Assembly: GCA_030916665.1 (NCBI GenBank)
Contig: JAUPWC010000674.1
Location: 1 to 9,773, forward strand
Source: Verrucomicrobiota bacterium
Lineage (GTDB): Bacteria; Verrucomicrobiota; Verrucomicrobiia; Opitutales; Opitutaceae
Direction of reading: 5' to 3'
DNA: 9,773 nucleotides
Shown here one piece after another: positions 1 through 6,102 of the stretch (positions within the stretch are counted from its first letter, which is position 1; each line of letters begins with the position of its first letter). The position numbers and the translations under genes were made by a program. Under the pieces are notes generated by a model that was not told the DNA's origin, did no database searches, and saw nothing but the letters and a program-made list of their open reading frames with translations.

Positions 1-90
1 GAACTCAGGCTTTCTTTCGCCCGGTGAATGTGTTTAGTCCCTGACAGCAATCCGGCACTCCCCTGCCCGTTTGCTGTCCATCACCAACCA

Positions 91-777
91 ATGAAGAAGT
101 TTCTCACCGCCGTCCTCTGCCTGGCCACCCTGGCCGTCAGCCTGTCCGCCGAAGGCAGTCTCTCGCGCAACAGCGTCATCACGCAGCTCGATTCCTGCGA
201 GGCCATCCTCCAGGAAATTCAGGGCAACGTCAAAACCGCCATCCCGGCGCAGGATCTCCGGCGCGCCAAGGGCATCGTTATCATCAACCAGTTCCAAGGC
301 GGCCTGATCGTCGGCATCAAGGACGGTTACGGCGTCGCCCTGGTGCGCCGGCCCAACGGCAAGTGGTCGGTGCCCGCCTTCCTCAAAGCCGGCGAGTTCA
401 GCTTCGGCCTCCAGGCCGGCGCCAAGGCCATTAACGCCGTCTATCTGCTCATGGACGACAACACCGCGCGCCTGCTCCTGCGCAACCGCATGAACCTCGG
501 CGCCGACGCCAAGGCCGTGGCCGGCATCCGCGCCGCCGAGCGCGAGGCCGTCACCAAATACCTGCCCGGCGACGCCAACGTCTACATGTATTCCTCGCAG
601 GAAGGCCTCTACGCCGGCGCGACCCTCAAGACCGGCTACCTCTCGCCCAACCAGAAGGCCAACGAGCTGTTCTACAACGCCAGCCACCGCATGCCCGAGT
701 TGCTCTACAGCGACTGGGTGCAGCCCCCCGCCGAGGCGAAGTTCCTGATGGATTACGTAACCCGCCTGACGCAGTAA
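91..777 (+). CDS. Secreted YSC84/SYLF-domain (DUF500-type) protein
   Basis: 228 aa. Residues 1-20 look like a Sec signal peptide: Lys2-Lys3, a hydrophobic stretch, then LSLSA before Glu21, so the mature protein is probably periplasmic or envelope-bound. The rest matches the YSC84/SYLF pattern: AKGIVIINQFQGGLIVG at about 59-75, GYGVALVR at 79-86, a W-S-x-P-x-F segment at 92-97, a GLQAGAK-like segment at 106-112 and a Y-S-S-x-E-G-L-Y-A-G segment at about 167-176. Eukaryotic SYLF domains bind phosphoinositides; the role of bacterial secreted versions is poorly defined, so lipid or membrane binding is inferred. I chose ATG 91 because an in-frame start at 28 would add 21 residues in front of the signal peptide. 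No Shine-Dalgarno motif precedes it (accaaccaATG). A strong terminator follows at once, and no neighbour is co-directional, so it is probably monocistronic. Confidence 0.9.
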   Translation: MKKFLTAVLCLATLAVSLSAEGSLSRNSVITQLDSCEAILQEIQGNVKTAIPAQDLRRAKGIVIINQFQGGLIVGIKDGYGVALVRRPNGKWSVPAFLKAGEFSFGLQAGAKAINAVYLLMDDNTARLLLRNRMNLGADAKAVAGIRAAEREAVTKYLPGDANVYMYSSQEGLYAGATLKTGYLSPNQKANELFYNASHRMPELLYSDWVQPPAEAKFLMDYVTRLTQ

Positions 778-805
778 CCGTCCTCCTCATTCTCTGGTCA
801 TCTCG

Positions 806-838
806 ACCCGCCGGCCTGATCCCGGCGGGTTTTTCTTT
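806..838 (+). terminator. Intrinsic terminator after the YSC84-domain gene
   Basis: Perfect 8-bp stem CCCGCCGG (807-814) / CCGGCGGG (822-829) with a 7-nt loop. An A806-T830 pair can extend it. It is followed directly by TTTTTCTTT (830-838). It lies 29 bases after the stop codon on the same strand. The stem plus T-run is the standard Rho-independent form and is the clearest terminator in the window. Confidence 0.88.
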
Positions 839-940
839 GGGGGGCGGAGCGGTCTTGGTCGGGTTGCAGGAGCCTGCCGGCACACTCCGCCATTTGCCGG
901 TTGAAAGTCCGGACACAAGCACCGTCCCGTGCTTCGGGCC

Positions 941-1014
941 GTCATTGCGAGGGGCGAAGCGACGAAGCAATCCAGCTGGATCGCCACGGCCCGCTTTGCG
1001 GACCTCGCGATGGC
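941..1014. repeat. Imperfect palindromic repeat, GTCATTGCGAG...AATCCA class
   Basis: The left arm (941-974) begins GTCATTGCGAGG and ends GAAGCAATCCA. The degenerate right arm (977-1014) begins TGGATCGCC and ends CTCGCGATGGC, so the arms pair at both ends with mismatches and about 4 extra bases in the middle. The centre, TCCAGCTGGA (971-980), is itself a perfect palindrome. It lies between the convergent YSC84-domain and CinA-like genes. From memory, GTCATTGCGAGGAGCGAAGCGAC-type arms are widespread dispersed bacterial repeats; I could not check copy number. It resembles the repeats at 4374 and 9095 in size (74 against 76 and 79 bp) and in its GTCAT and ATCCA arm ends. No protein is expected here. 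The flanking 839-940 and 1015-1059 hold no recognisable gene. Confidence 0.7.
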
Positions 1015-1059
1015 AAAATTTAAGGGCGGTGGATGCTTGGAGTTTAGCGCCGACCTGCC

Positions 1060-1554
1060 TCAGGCCCGCAGCTCGCTCAGATAGTTCACCAGTTCGCTCA
1101 GCACGCCCTCGGCCACGCGCTCCTGCACCGTGACGCGATCGGCGCCGGGCACCTCGATCAGGCCGGAAAGCACCACCGCCGCACCGCGCCGACGGTGGCA
1201 GAGCGCCCACCAGGCGTGCGGCGTGCGCACTTTCTGCGCGGGCGACGGTTCGGCGTAACCGGTCGTGGCCACGCCCAGATCGGCGCCGAACAGCTGGCAA
1301 GCGCCGGCGGCCATCTCGACCGCCACGCGTTGCGACACGCAGTTCACCGCTTTCGCATGCGCTCGATTCACACCGAGCAGCTTTACCTTCTGCTCCAGCG
1401 CGTAAGCGGTCACGCCGCCGAGGAAATACTCCGACGAGCCTGAGACCGACGCGAGCCGCGCCTGTATCTGCCCGGCCGTGAGGCTCTCGGCCGCAGCGAG
1501 TGTCAGTTTCGGCCGGCGCAGGATGAGTTGCTTGATTTCGGCGGCGGTGCTCAT
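1060..1554 (-). CDS. CinA C-terminal domain / PncC-like amidase, variant subfamily
   Basis: 164 aa, the usual size of a stand-alone CinA C-terminal protein. Characterised members deamidate nicotinamide mononucleotide to nicotinate mononucleotide in pyridine nucleotide salvage; this activity is inferred here. The family landmarks are recognisable: AAESLTAG at 21-28 (canonical AESCTGG, Ser24), SGSSEYFLGGVTAY at 38-51, ATTGYAEP at 96-103 (canonical SGIAGP-like loop) and GADRVTVQERVAEG at 137-150 (canonical GDRxxVR). Ser24, Tyr51, Thr98 and Arg140 fall close to the spacing I recall for the active-site residues of characterised PncC. Both glycine-rich signatures are altered, so this looks like a divergent subfamily whose substrate may differ. 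I chose ATG 1554; a longer frame reaching 1650 adds 32 residues with no family similarity. It is divergent from the next gene and lacks a clear ribosome binding site. Confidence 0.83.
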   Translation of the reverse strand: MSTAAEIKQLILRRPKLTLAAAESLTAGQIQARLASVSGSSEYFLGGVTAYALEQKVKLLGVNRAHAKAVNCVSQRVAVEMAAGACQLFGADLGVATTGYAEPSPAQKVRTPHAWWALCHRRRGAAVVLSGLIEVPGADRVTVQERVAEGVLSELVNYLSELRA

Positions 1555-1636
1555 GCCTGACGTTGTCGCGGGAACTCGCGCAGCGCACGACTGTTTTCGC
1601 ATTCGCCTGCCGGCTGCCACCTGCTTGGCTCCACCC

Positions 1637-2110
1637 ATGAAAACTATCACCGCACTCCTGTTCGCGTTGGTCGCCGGGGTCTCGGCCTTTGCTGGCGTCT
1701 ACCAGGTGGGCGACACCTTCGAAACCTTCACCACCAAGGACCAGCACGACAAGGCCTACACCCATGAGCGCGGCACCCGCCTGGTCATCGTCGCCTTTGC
1801 CATGAGTCCGGGCAAGGCCGCCAACGCTTTCTACGCGAAACAGCCGGCGGATTTTCTCGGAAGGCATCACGCCGTGTTCATCTCCAACATCCACGGCATG
1901 CCGGGCATCGGGCGCGCCTTTGCCCTGCCCAAGATGCGGAAGTATCCGCACCGCATCCTGCTCGCCGACGCCGAGCACTTCCTCGACCGCTATCCGACAC
2001 AGGAGGACAAACTCACGGTGCTCAGCCTCGACGAGGCCGGGAGGATCACCGCCATCCGTTTCGTGGACCCGGCCAAGGAGCTGGGCTCGGTGTTCGCCCC
2101 GGCGAAGTGA
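1637..2110 (+). CDS. Secreted small protein, thioredoxin-fold-like, cysteine-free
   Basis: 157 aa. Residues 1-19 form a signal peptide (short basic start, hydrophobic core, AFA before Gly20). The mature part begins YQVGDTFETFTTKDQHDKAY, which resembles the opening of peroxiredoxin/thioredoxin-like proteins (G-D-x-x-P/E-x-F-x-T-x-D-x-x-G). It continues with a hydrophobic strand LVIVAFAM at 49-56, then a later strand HRILLADAEHFLDRYP at 105-120 and LTVLSLDEAGRITAIRFVDP at 126-145, the usual late beta-hairpin of that fold. Where a CxxC would sit after the first long strand the sequence reads MSPG (56-59), and the protein has no cysteine, so it should not be a dithiol oxidoreductase. It recalls YtfJ-like periplasmic proteins, but I do not firmly recognise a family; the fold is inferred. 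ATG 1637 is chosen because the signal peptide starts there. It converges on the hydrolase gene, with a 7-base gap. Confidence 0.75.
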   Translation: MKTITALLFALVAGVSAFAGVYQVGDTFETFTTKDQHDKAYTHERGTRLVIVAFAMSPGKAANAFYAKQPADFLGRHHAVFISNIHGMPGIGRAFALPKMRKYPHRILLADAEHFLDRYPTQEDKLTVLSLDEAGRITAIRFVDPAKELGSVFAPAK

Positions 2111-2117
2111 GGCCGAC

Positions 2118-3020
2118 TCACCGCGAGTGCTTGAGAAACCAGGTGTAGAGATCCTGCCCGGCATAGACGCGCATCCACGCGTCGTGGCCCAGATCGGCCT
2201 CGATGGTGAAGCGCACGCCGGTGTGGCCGAGTTTCTCCAGCTCGTTCAAGATCGGGTAAAAATACTTCACCGGGTCGGCCGGGTCGCGACCGCCGGCGAA
2301 GGCCCAGATCGGCATCCTCGCCGCGGCCAGCCCGGGCGCAGCGGATGGCGGCCCGTATCCGACCACGGGCGCGATGGCCGCGAAACGCTCCGGATGAGCC
2401 GCGCCCAACACCCAGCTGCCCTCGCCGCCCAGGCTCAGGCCGGTCAGATACACTCGCTTTGCGTCGCCCTTGTAGGCCGTCACCACGTGGTCGAGCAGGC
2501 CCATCAATTCGCTCTCGAGGATGTTCCACCCGCGCGGGTCGCGGGCGAGGTCGGTCACTTCGGCCGGCAGCTCCGTGGTCCGCTGGCCGTCCATCGGTTC
2601 CTGGCTGCGGGGGAACCACCGCAGCGGGTTGATGCCGTCGGGCCGGCGCTGCGGAATCTGGGCGCGCGTGCGCGACTTGATGTAGTCAACCTCGCCCTGA
2701 TCCTGCATCGGCATCTGCGGCGAGATGATGACGAACGGCAGGTCGCGCTTCTGGCACCACGCCTCAAACAGCGGACCGTGCTCGAGGACGTAGTCGAGCT
2801 CGCCCTTGCCGTCGCCGCGCTGGCCGTTGCCGTGGAGGAACAGGATCACCGGCCACTTCTCCTGCTCCGCGAAACCGGGCGGGAGATAGACAAAATAATC
2901 GCGCTCGGCGTTGAGCGCCGGGCTGCGGTAGGTGACGCGGAGCAGCTGCGGCTCGGACGCGGCCGCGAGGCCGGATGAGGCCAAAACGACCGCCAGCAGG
3001 GAGGCGAACAATTTGCGCAT
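2118..3020 (-). CDS. Secreted alpha/beta hydrolase, COG4099-type esterase/peptidase family
   Basis: 300 aa with a signal peptide over about residues 1-21 (MRKLFASLLAVVLASSGLAA), so probably exported. The alpha/beta-hydrolase order is clear: VYLPPGF at 44-50, WPVILFLHGNGQRGD at 56-70 (oxyanion strand and loop), FVIISPQ at 96-102, the nucleophile elbow GLSLGGEG at 194-201 (Ser196), WAFAGGRDPADP at 239-250 (likely acid Asp246) and LGHDAW at 277-282 (His279). The pattern, including RVYLTGLSxGG and a closing W-x-x-x-Y...LYTWFL segment, matches what I recall of the COG4099 predicted peptidase/polyhydroxybutyrate-depolymerase-like esterases. Many of those release ester-linked groups from polysaccharides; the substrate is not evident here. 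Residues about 103-160 form a long polar insert before the next conserved helix. It is third on the minus strand after the exonuclease III and SET genes, separated from SET by a 38-base gap holding a possible terminator. No ribosome binding motif is visible. Confidence 0.87.
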   Translation of the reverse strand: MRKLFASLLAVVLASSGLAAASEPQLLRVTYRSPALNAERDYFVYLPPGFAEQEKWPVILFLHGNGQRGDGKGELDYVLEHGPLFEAWCQKRDLPFVIISPQMPMQDQGEVDYIKSRTRAQIPQRRPDGINPLRWFPRSQEPMDGQRTTELPAEVTDLARDPRGWNILESELMGLLDHVVTAYKGDAKRVYLTGLSLGGEGSWVLGAAHPERFAAIAPVVGYGPPSAAPGLAAARMPIWAFAGGRDPADPVKYFYPILNELEKLGHTGVRFTIEADLGHDAWMRVYAGQDLYTWFLKHSR

Positions 3021-3037
3021 GGGGCAAGGGGTGCCGG

Positions 3038-3059
3038 AAAAAGTAGCCGGATTCCGGCT
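3038..3059 (-). terminator. Weak intrinsic terminator or attenuator between SET and hydrolase genes
   Basis: Read on the minus strand, AGCCGG AAT CCGGCT (3059-3045) forms a 6-bp stem with a 3-nt loop that begins inside the SET stop codon. It is followed after two bases by TTTTT (3042-3038). The stem is short but GC-rich and the T-run is correctly placed. It would reduce read-through from the exonuclease III-SET pair into the hydrolase gene rather than necessarily abolish it. Confidence 0.45.
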
Positions 3060-3565
3060 TACTTCAAACCCCGGGAGGCCCGCCGCAGCCGCCAGCGCTG
3101 GGCCTGCTCCACGATGAAACCCGCGCAGTCCTTGGCCCCGCACCGGCACGGATGGTGCCGCGATTCGGCGTAGCTGAAGCCGTAATCGTAGGTCAGCTCC
3201 TCGGCCGGCGCGATGTCGCGGAGCGCGACGATCCAGATCCGGCCGCGGTCCATCTGCGCCTCGCAGTTGGGCGCGCACGAATGGTTGATGTGCCGCGCGG
3301 GATTCCACGGCACCTGGCCGTCGATGTCGTGGCGCAGGCTGACCTCGAAAACATACACGCACCCGTCCCCGCCCGCCGCGCGGCGCGCCAGCCGCCGGTC
3401 CTCGCGCCGCTGCGCCTCGGCCTTCGTGATGCGCTCTCCGACATACTCGATGATGCGGGTGTCCTGCGCGATGAAGTCGCGCGCGAAGATCCCCCACCCG
3501 TGCAGGCCCGAGCGGCGGCGGCGGATGTTGGCGGGCAGTTTTGCCCGCGCGGAACCGCGGCTCAT
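3059..3565 (-). CDS. SET-domain protein-lysine methyltransferase
   Basis: 168 aa, almost entirely one SET domain plus a post-SET zinc motif. SET enzymes transfer a methyl group from S-adenosylmethionine to protein lysines. Visible landmarks are HGWGIFA at 22-28, IIEYVGE at 38-44 (SET-N), RHINHSCAPNCEA at 91-103 (the pseudoknot motif that contacts SAM), ELTYDYGF at 123-130 (with the catalytic tyrosine region) and the cysteine cluster CRCGAKDC at 140-147, which with Cys97 or a nearby Cys could bind zinc as in eukaryotic SET-post-SET proteins. There is no signal peptide, so it should act in the cytoplasm. The basic N- and C-termini (RRRR at 15-18; RWRLRRASRGLK at the end) could favour nucleic acid or an acidic partner; that is inference. 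Start ATG 3565 overlaps the exonuclease III stop as ATGA, implying translational coupling. The target is unknown. Confidence 0.9.
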   Translation of the reverse strand: MSRGSARAKLPANIRRRRSGLHGWGIFARDFIAQDTRIIEYVGERITKAEAQRREDRRLARRAAGGDGCVYVFEVSLRHDIDGQVPWNPARHINHSCAPNCEAQMDRGRIWIVALRDIAPAEELTYDYGFSYAESRHHPCRCGAKDCAGFIVEQAQRWRLRRASRGLK

Positions 3566-4317
3566 TTCAACTCCACGCCCACCGGACAATGGTCGCTGCC
3601 ATGCACGTCGGCCTCGATCCACGCGCGCTTGAGGCGCGGCTTGAGGGCGGCCGAGGCCATCACGTAGTCGATGCGCCAGCCCACGTTGTTGGCGCGGGCG
3701 TTGGCGCGGTAGGTCCACCAGCTGTAGTGCCCCGGCCCTTGCTCAAACTGGCGGAACGTGTCGACGAATCCGGCCGCAAGATAGTCACGGAAACCGGCGC
3801 GCTCCTCGTCGGAGAAACCCGGGTTGCCCACGTTCTCCTTCGGGCGGGCGAGGTCGATCTCCTCGTGGGCGACGTTGAAGTCGCCGCAGAACAGGACCGG
3901 CTTCTTCTTTTCCAGTTTCTTCGCGTGGGCCAGCAGCGCCTTGTCCCAGGCCTGGCGGAAACCGATGCGCGCGAGCTCGGGCTGCGCGTTGGGCACATAG
4001 ACACCGACGACGTAGCACTCGTCGAACTCCGCCGTGATGGCGCGGCCCTCGGCGTCGTGCTCGGGCGAACCGAGGCCAAGCGTCACACTCAGCGGCTTTT
4101 TGCGGCTGAACAGCGCGGTGCCGCTGTAGCCTTTTTTCTGCGCGGCGTTCCAGACCAGCTCGTAACTCTTGGGCCAGACCACGCCCTGCACGTCGCCGGC
4201 GGTGGCCTTGACCTCCTGCAGGGTGATCACATCGGCCTTGCTTGCGTTCATCCAGTCCAACAGGCCCTTGCCGAGGGCGGCGCGCACGCCGTTTACGTTC
4301 CAGGAAAGCAGTTTCAT
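3562..4317 (-). CDS. xth: Exodeoxyribonuclease III (AP endonuclease, ExoIII family)
   Basis: 251 aa, within the normal length for ExoIII. The enzyme incises DNA at abasic sites and removes 3' blocking groups during base excision repair. All core motifs of the exonuclease-endonuclease-phosphatase fold are intact: LSWNVNGVRA at 4-13 (metal-binding Asn7), LQEVKA at 33-38 (Glu35, metal), VYVPNA at 107-112, the catalytic loop CGDFNVAH at 144-151 (Asp146, Asn148), GWRIDY at 213-218 and the terminal GSDHCPVGVEL (240-250; Asp242, His243). ATG 4317 is chosen because MKLLSWNVNG is the usual N-terminus; a longer frame from 4368 adds 17 unconserved residues. Its stop overlaps the SET start by 4 bases. 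Upstream lies the 4374 palindromic repeat and the divergent PLP-enzyme gene, so any promoter must sit in 4318-4582. No SD motif is seen (gcagccgATG). Confidence 0.97.
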   Translation of the reverse strand: MKLLSWNVNGVRAALGKGLLDWMNASKADVITLQEVKATAGDVQGVVWPKSYELVWNAAQKKGYSGTALFSRKKPLSVTLGLGSPEHDAEGRAITAEFDECYVVGVYVPNAQPELARIGFRQAWDKALLAHAKKLEKKKPVLFCGDFNVAHEEIDLARPKENVGNPGFSDEERAGFRDYLAAGFVDTFRQFEQGPGHYSWWTYRANARANNVGWRIDYVMASAALKPRLKRAWIEADVHGSDHCPVGVELK

Positions 4318-4373
4318 CGGCTGCCAGTCCGCGCCAAACCGGGCCACACGGCAAAGATATTTTCCCACCGCCT

Positions 4374-4449
4374 GTCATCCTGAGCAGTGCGAAGGATCCA
4401 GCCCCAGCTGTCACTCTTTCCCTGGATTCTTCGCTCCGCTCAGAATGAC
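4374..4449. repeat. Palindromic repeat, GTCATCCTGAGC...GATCCA class, copy A
   Basis: Left arm 4374-4400 (starts GTCATCCTGAGC, ends GAAGGATCCA) and right arm 4423-4449 (starts TGGATTCTTCGC, ends CTCAGAATGAC) are 27-base inverted repeats with 4 mismatches around a 22-base spacer. A related copy lies at 9095-9173. It sits between the divergent exonuclease III and PLP-enzyme genes. From memory, arms of this kind are common in unrelated bacterial genomes and generate spurious ORFs with peptides such as HSERSEES or SLRSE. They could form a stem-loop in RNA or cruciform DNA, or be a non-autonomous element; function is unknown. Confidence 0.8.
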
Positions 4450-4485
4450 ACGTTGCGGGGATTTTGTGCATCCGCCCCATTGGAG

Positions 4486-4504
4486 CCGGGGCGCCCCGCC
4501 CCGG
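4486..4504. repeat. Perfect 8-bp hairpin upstream of the PLP-enzyme gene
   Basis: CCGGGGCG (4486-4493), a CCC loop, then CGCCCCGG (4497-4504) form a perfect GC-only inverted repeat about 80 bases before the proposed GTG start. No T-run follows on either strand, so it is not a standard terminator. It could be a leader hairpin or an operator half-site pair, or chance in GC-rich DNA. Confidence 0.45.
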
Positions 4505-4582
4505 GATTGGTGCGGCATCTCCCGCCATAAGACAAAACCCGCTGTTGTCATCCCCACCGCCGCCGTAGAGGCTGCCGGACCC

Positions 4583-6100
4583 GTGAGTTCCTCCTGCTTC
4601 CAACCGCTGCCCCTCGGGCAATCCATCCCGGCCAGTCCGCACGCCGTGTCGTGTAGCCTGCCCACGATGCACGACGTGCGCGGCTACGAGGAGAAGAACC
4701 CCGAGGTCGTGAAACACCTCACCAACGGCTACCCGCGTTTCGTCGTCCACCCGTTCACCCGGCAATTGGTGAAGCATTTCACCCAGTCCACGCCGGCGCT
4801 CCACGGCCGCACCCTCTGGCTCACCTCGTCGGCCGCGATGGCCCGCGCGCTGGTCGCCCACCTGACCTCGGCCCGCGGCGCCGAGCTCTACACCCAGCAC
4901 GGCCTGTTCGGCGTGTCGCACCCCGAGTCGGCCGACTCCTACGCCCGCGCCAAGGTCTTTCTCCAGAACATCGGCGGCTTCCTCTCCTCGCGCGAGGCCG
5001 AGGACCACCTCGTCGCCCTCAAGCTCCTGACCGCGCCCCACCCCGAGGACGTGTTCAAGGGCGACGCCCCCGCCGAGATCCGCCGCCAGCTCCGGTCCGC
5101 GCTCACCGGCGCGACCGACGCCGACCTTTTCCTTGCCAGCTGCGGCATGAGCGCGGTGAACGCCGCCTTCCGCGCCGTCAACGCCGTGCAGGCCCCGCGC
5201 GGCCGCACCGTCTGGCTCCAGCTCGGCTGGCTCTACCTCGACACCATCGCCATCCTCCAGAAGTTCACCGCGAAGCCCGCGGACTACGTCTATGTGCGCG
5301 ACGTGTCGGACCTCGACGGCCTGCGCCGCATCTTCGCCGCGCACGGCGCCCGTATCGCCGGCGTCGTCGCCGAGGTGCCGACCAACCCGCTCATCCAGAC
5401 GCCCGACCTGCCCGCGATCGCCGCGATCTGCCGCCGGCACGGCGCGCACCTGCTGGTCGATCCCTCGATGAGCTCGCTGTTTGCGCTCGACGTGCTGCCG
5501 CACGCCGACCTCGTCATCAGCAGCCTCACCAAATACACGGCCAGCGAGGGCGACCTCACCGCCGGTCTCGTCGCGGTGAACCCTGCCGGCCCCGACGCCG
5601 CGGCCCTGCGCGCCGGTATCGGCCCACTGGTCGAGCCGCTCTACGCCCGCGACGCCGCCCGCCTTGCCTGGCAGATCGGCCAGACGCGCGATGTGCTCGC
5701 CAAGATCCACGCCGGCACGCCCAAGGTCGTCGCCTTCCTCGAAAAACACCCCGCCGTGAAGGACGTGTTCTGGGCACTCCAGCCCGGCAGTCGCGCCAAC
5801 TACCTGAAGCTCGCCCGTTCGCCCGACGCCACCGGCGGCATGATCACGTTCACGCTGAAGGCACCCGGCGCGCTCGAAAAATTCTACGACCGGCTGCGCC
5901 TGCCCAAGGGCCCGAGCTTCGGCATGAAGACCACGCTGATCTGCCCCTTCATGTATCTGGCGCATTACGACCTCGTCACCACGCCCGCCGGCCTGGCCGA
6001 GCTCGCCGCCAGCAAGCTCGACCCCGACCTGCTCCGCCTCTGCATCGGCACCGAACCTGTCGAGGAGATCATCGGCGCACTGCGCGAAGCACTGGATTGA
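4583..6100 (+). CDS. PLP-dependent cystathionine gamma-synthase-like enzyme (Cys/Met metabolism family, fungal-type N-terminus)
   Basis: 505 aa from GTG 4583. Fold-type I Cys/Met-metabolism PLP enzymes make or break cystathionine or related thioethers; the likely reaction is joining cysteine to an activated homoserine in methionine synthesis, inferred from similarity. Features: LPLGQSIPASPHAVSCSLPT at 9-28 and GYEEK...GYPRF at 34-53, which recall the N-terminus of fungal STR2-type cystathionine gamma-synthases; VAEVPTNP at 262-269; VDPSM with Asp293 for the PLP ring nitrogen; SLTKYTAS at 314-321 with the Schiff-base Lys317; and RLCIGTEPVEEII at 485-497, the normal family ending. The GTG start keeps the conserved N-terminal segment, with AGAGG (4567-4571) 11 bases upstream; ATG 4667 would give 477 aa and cut that segment. 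Codons before 4583 run through the palindromic repeat and are not coding. It is longer than bacterial MetB (about 390 aa). A direct cystathionine lyase role cannot be excluded. Confidence 0.88.
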   Translation: MSSSCFQPLPLGQSIPASPHAVSCSLPTMHDVRGYEEKNPEVVKHLTNGYPRFVVHPFTRQLVKHFTQSTPALHGRTLWLTSSAAMARALVAHLTSARGAELYTQHGLFGVSHPESADSYARAKVFLQNIGGFLSSREAEDHLVALKLLTAPHPEDVFKGDAPAEIRRQLRSALTGATDADLFLASCGMSAVNAAFRAVNAVQAPRGRTVWLQLGWLYLDTIAILQKFTAKPADYVYVRDVSDLDGLRRIFAAHGARIAGVVAEVPTNPLIQTPDLPAIAAICRRHGAHLLVDPSMSSLFALDVLPHADLVISSLTKYTASEGDLTAGLVAVNPAGPDAAALRAGIGPLVEPLYARDAARLAWQIGQTRDVLAKIHAGTPKVVAFLEKHPAVKDVFWALQPGSRANYLKLARSPDATGGMITFTLKAPGALEKFYDRLRLPKGPSFGMKTTLICPFMYLAHYDLVTTPAGLAELAASKLDPDLLRLCIGTEPVEEIIGALREALD

Positions 6101-6102
6101 TT

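Noticed and set aside
626..2164. Open frame of 512 codons on the minus strand
   Set aside because: It crosses the YSC84 gene end, its terminator, a palindromic repeat, the CinA-like gene in another frame and the thioredoxin-like gene. No coherent domain is visible.
2118..4317. Three minus-strand genes as a defence island (nuclease, methyltransferase, hydrolase)
   Set aside because: The nuclease is a standard ExoIII, the methyltransferase is a protein-lysine SET enzyme rather than a DNA methylase, and the hydrolase has a signal peptide, so it acts in another compartment. No defence-type helicase, sensor or toxin is present.
4374..4449. Palindromic repeat as a CRISPR repeat or intrinsic terminator
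   Set aside because: There are no regularly spaced direct repeats, so it is not CRISPR. No T-run follows the stem on either strand, and it lies between divergent genes where a terminator is not needed.
4169..4582. Upstream extension of the PLP-enzyme frame
   Set aside because: The extra 138 codons pass through the xth 5' end, the 4374 palindrome and the 4486 hairpin. Family-like sequence begins only after GTG 4583.
3785..5965. Open frame of 726 codons on the minus strand opposite the PLP-enzyme gene and part of xth
   Set aside because: The sense strand carries the complete PLP enzyme and ExoIII motifs. The antisense peptide is Gly/Arg/Ala-rich without a domain and includes palindrome-derived residues such as HSERSEES.
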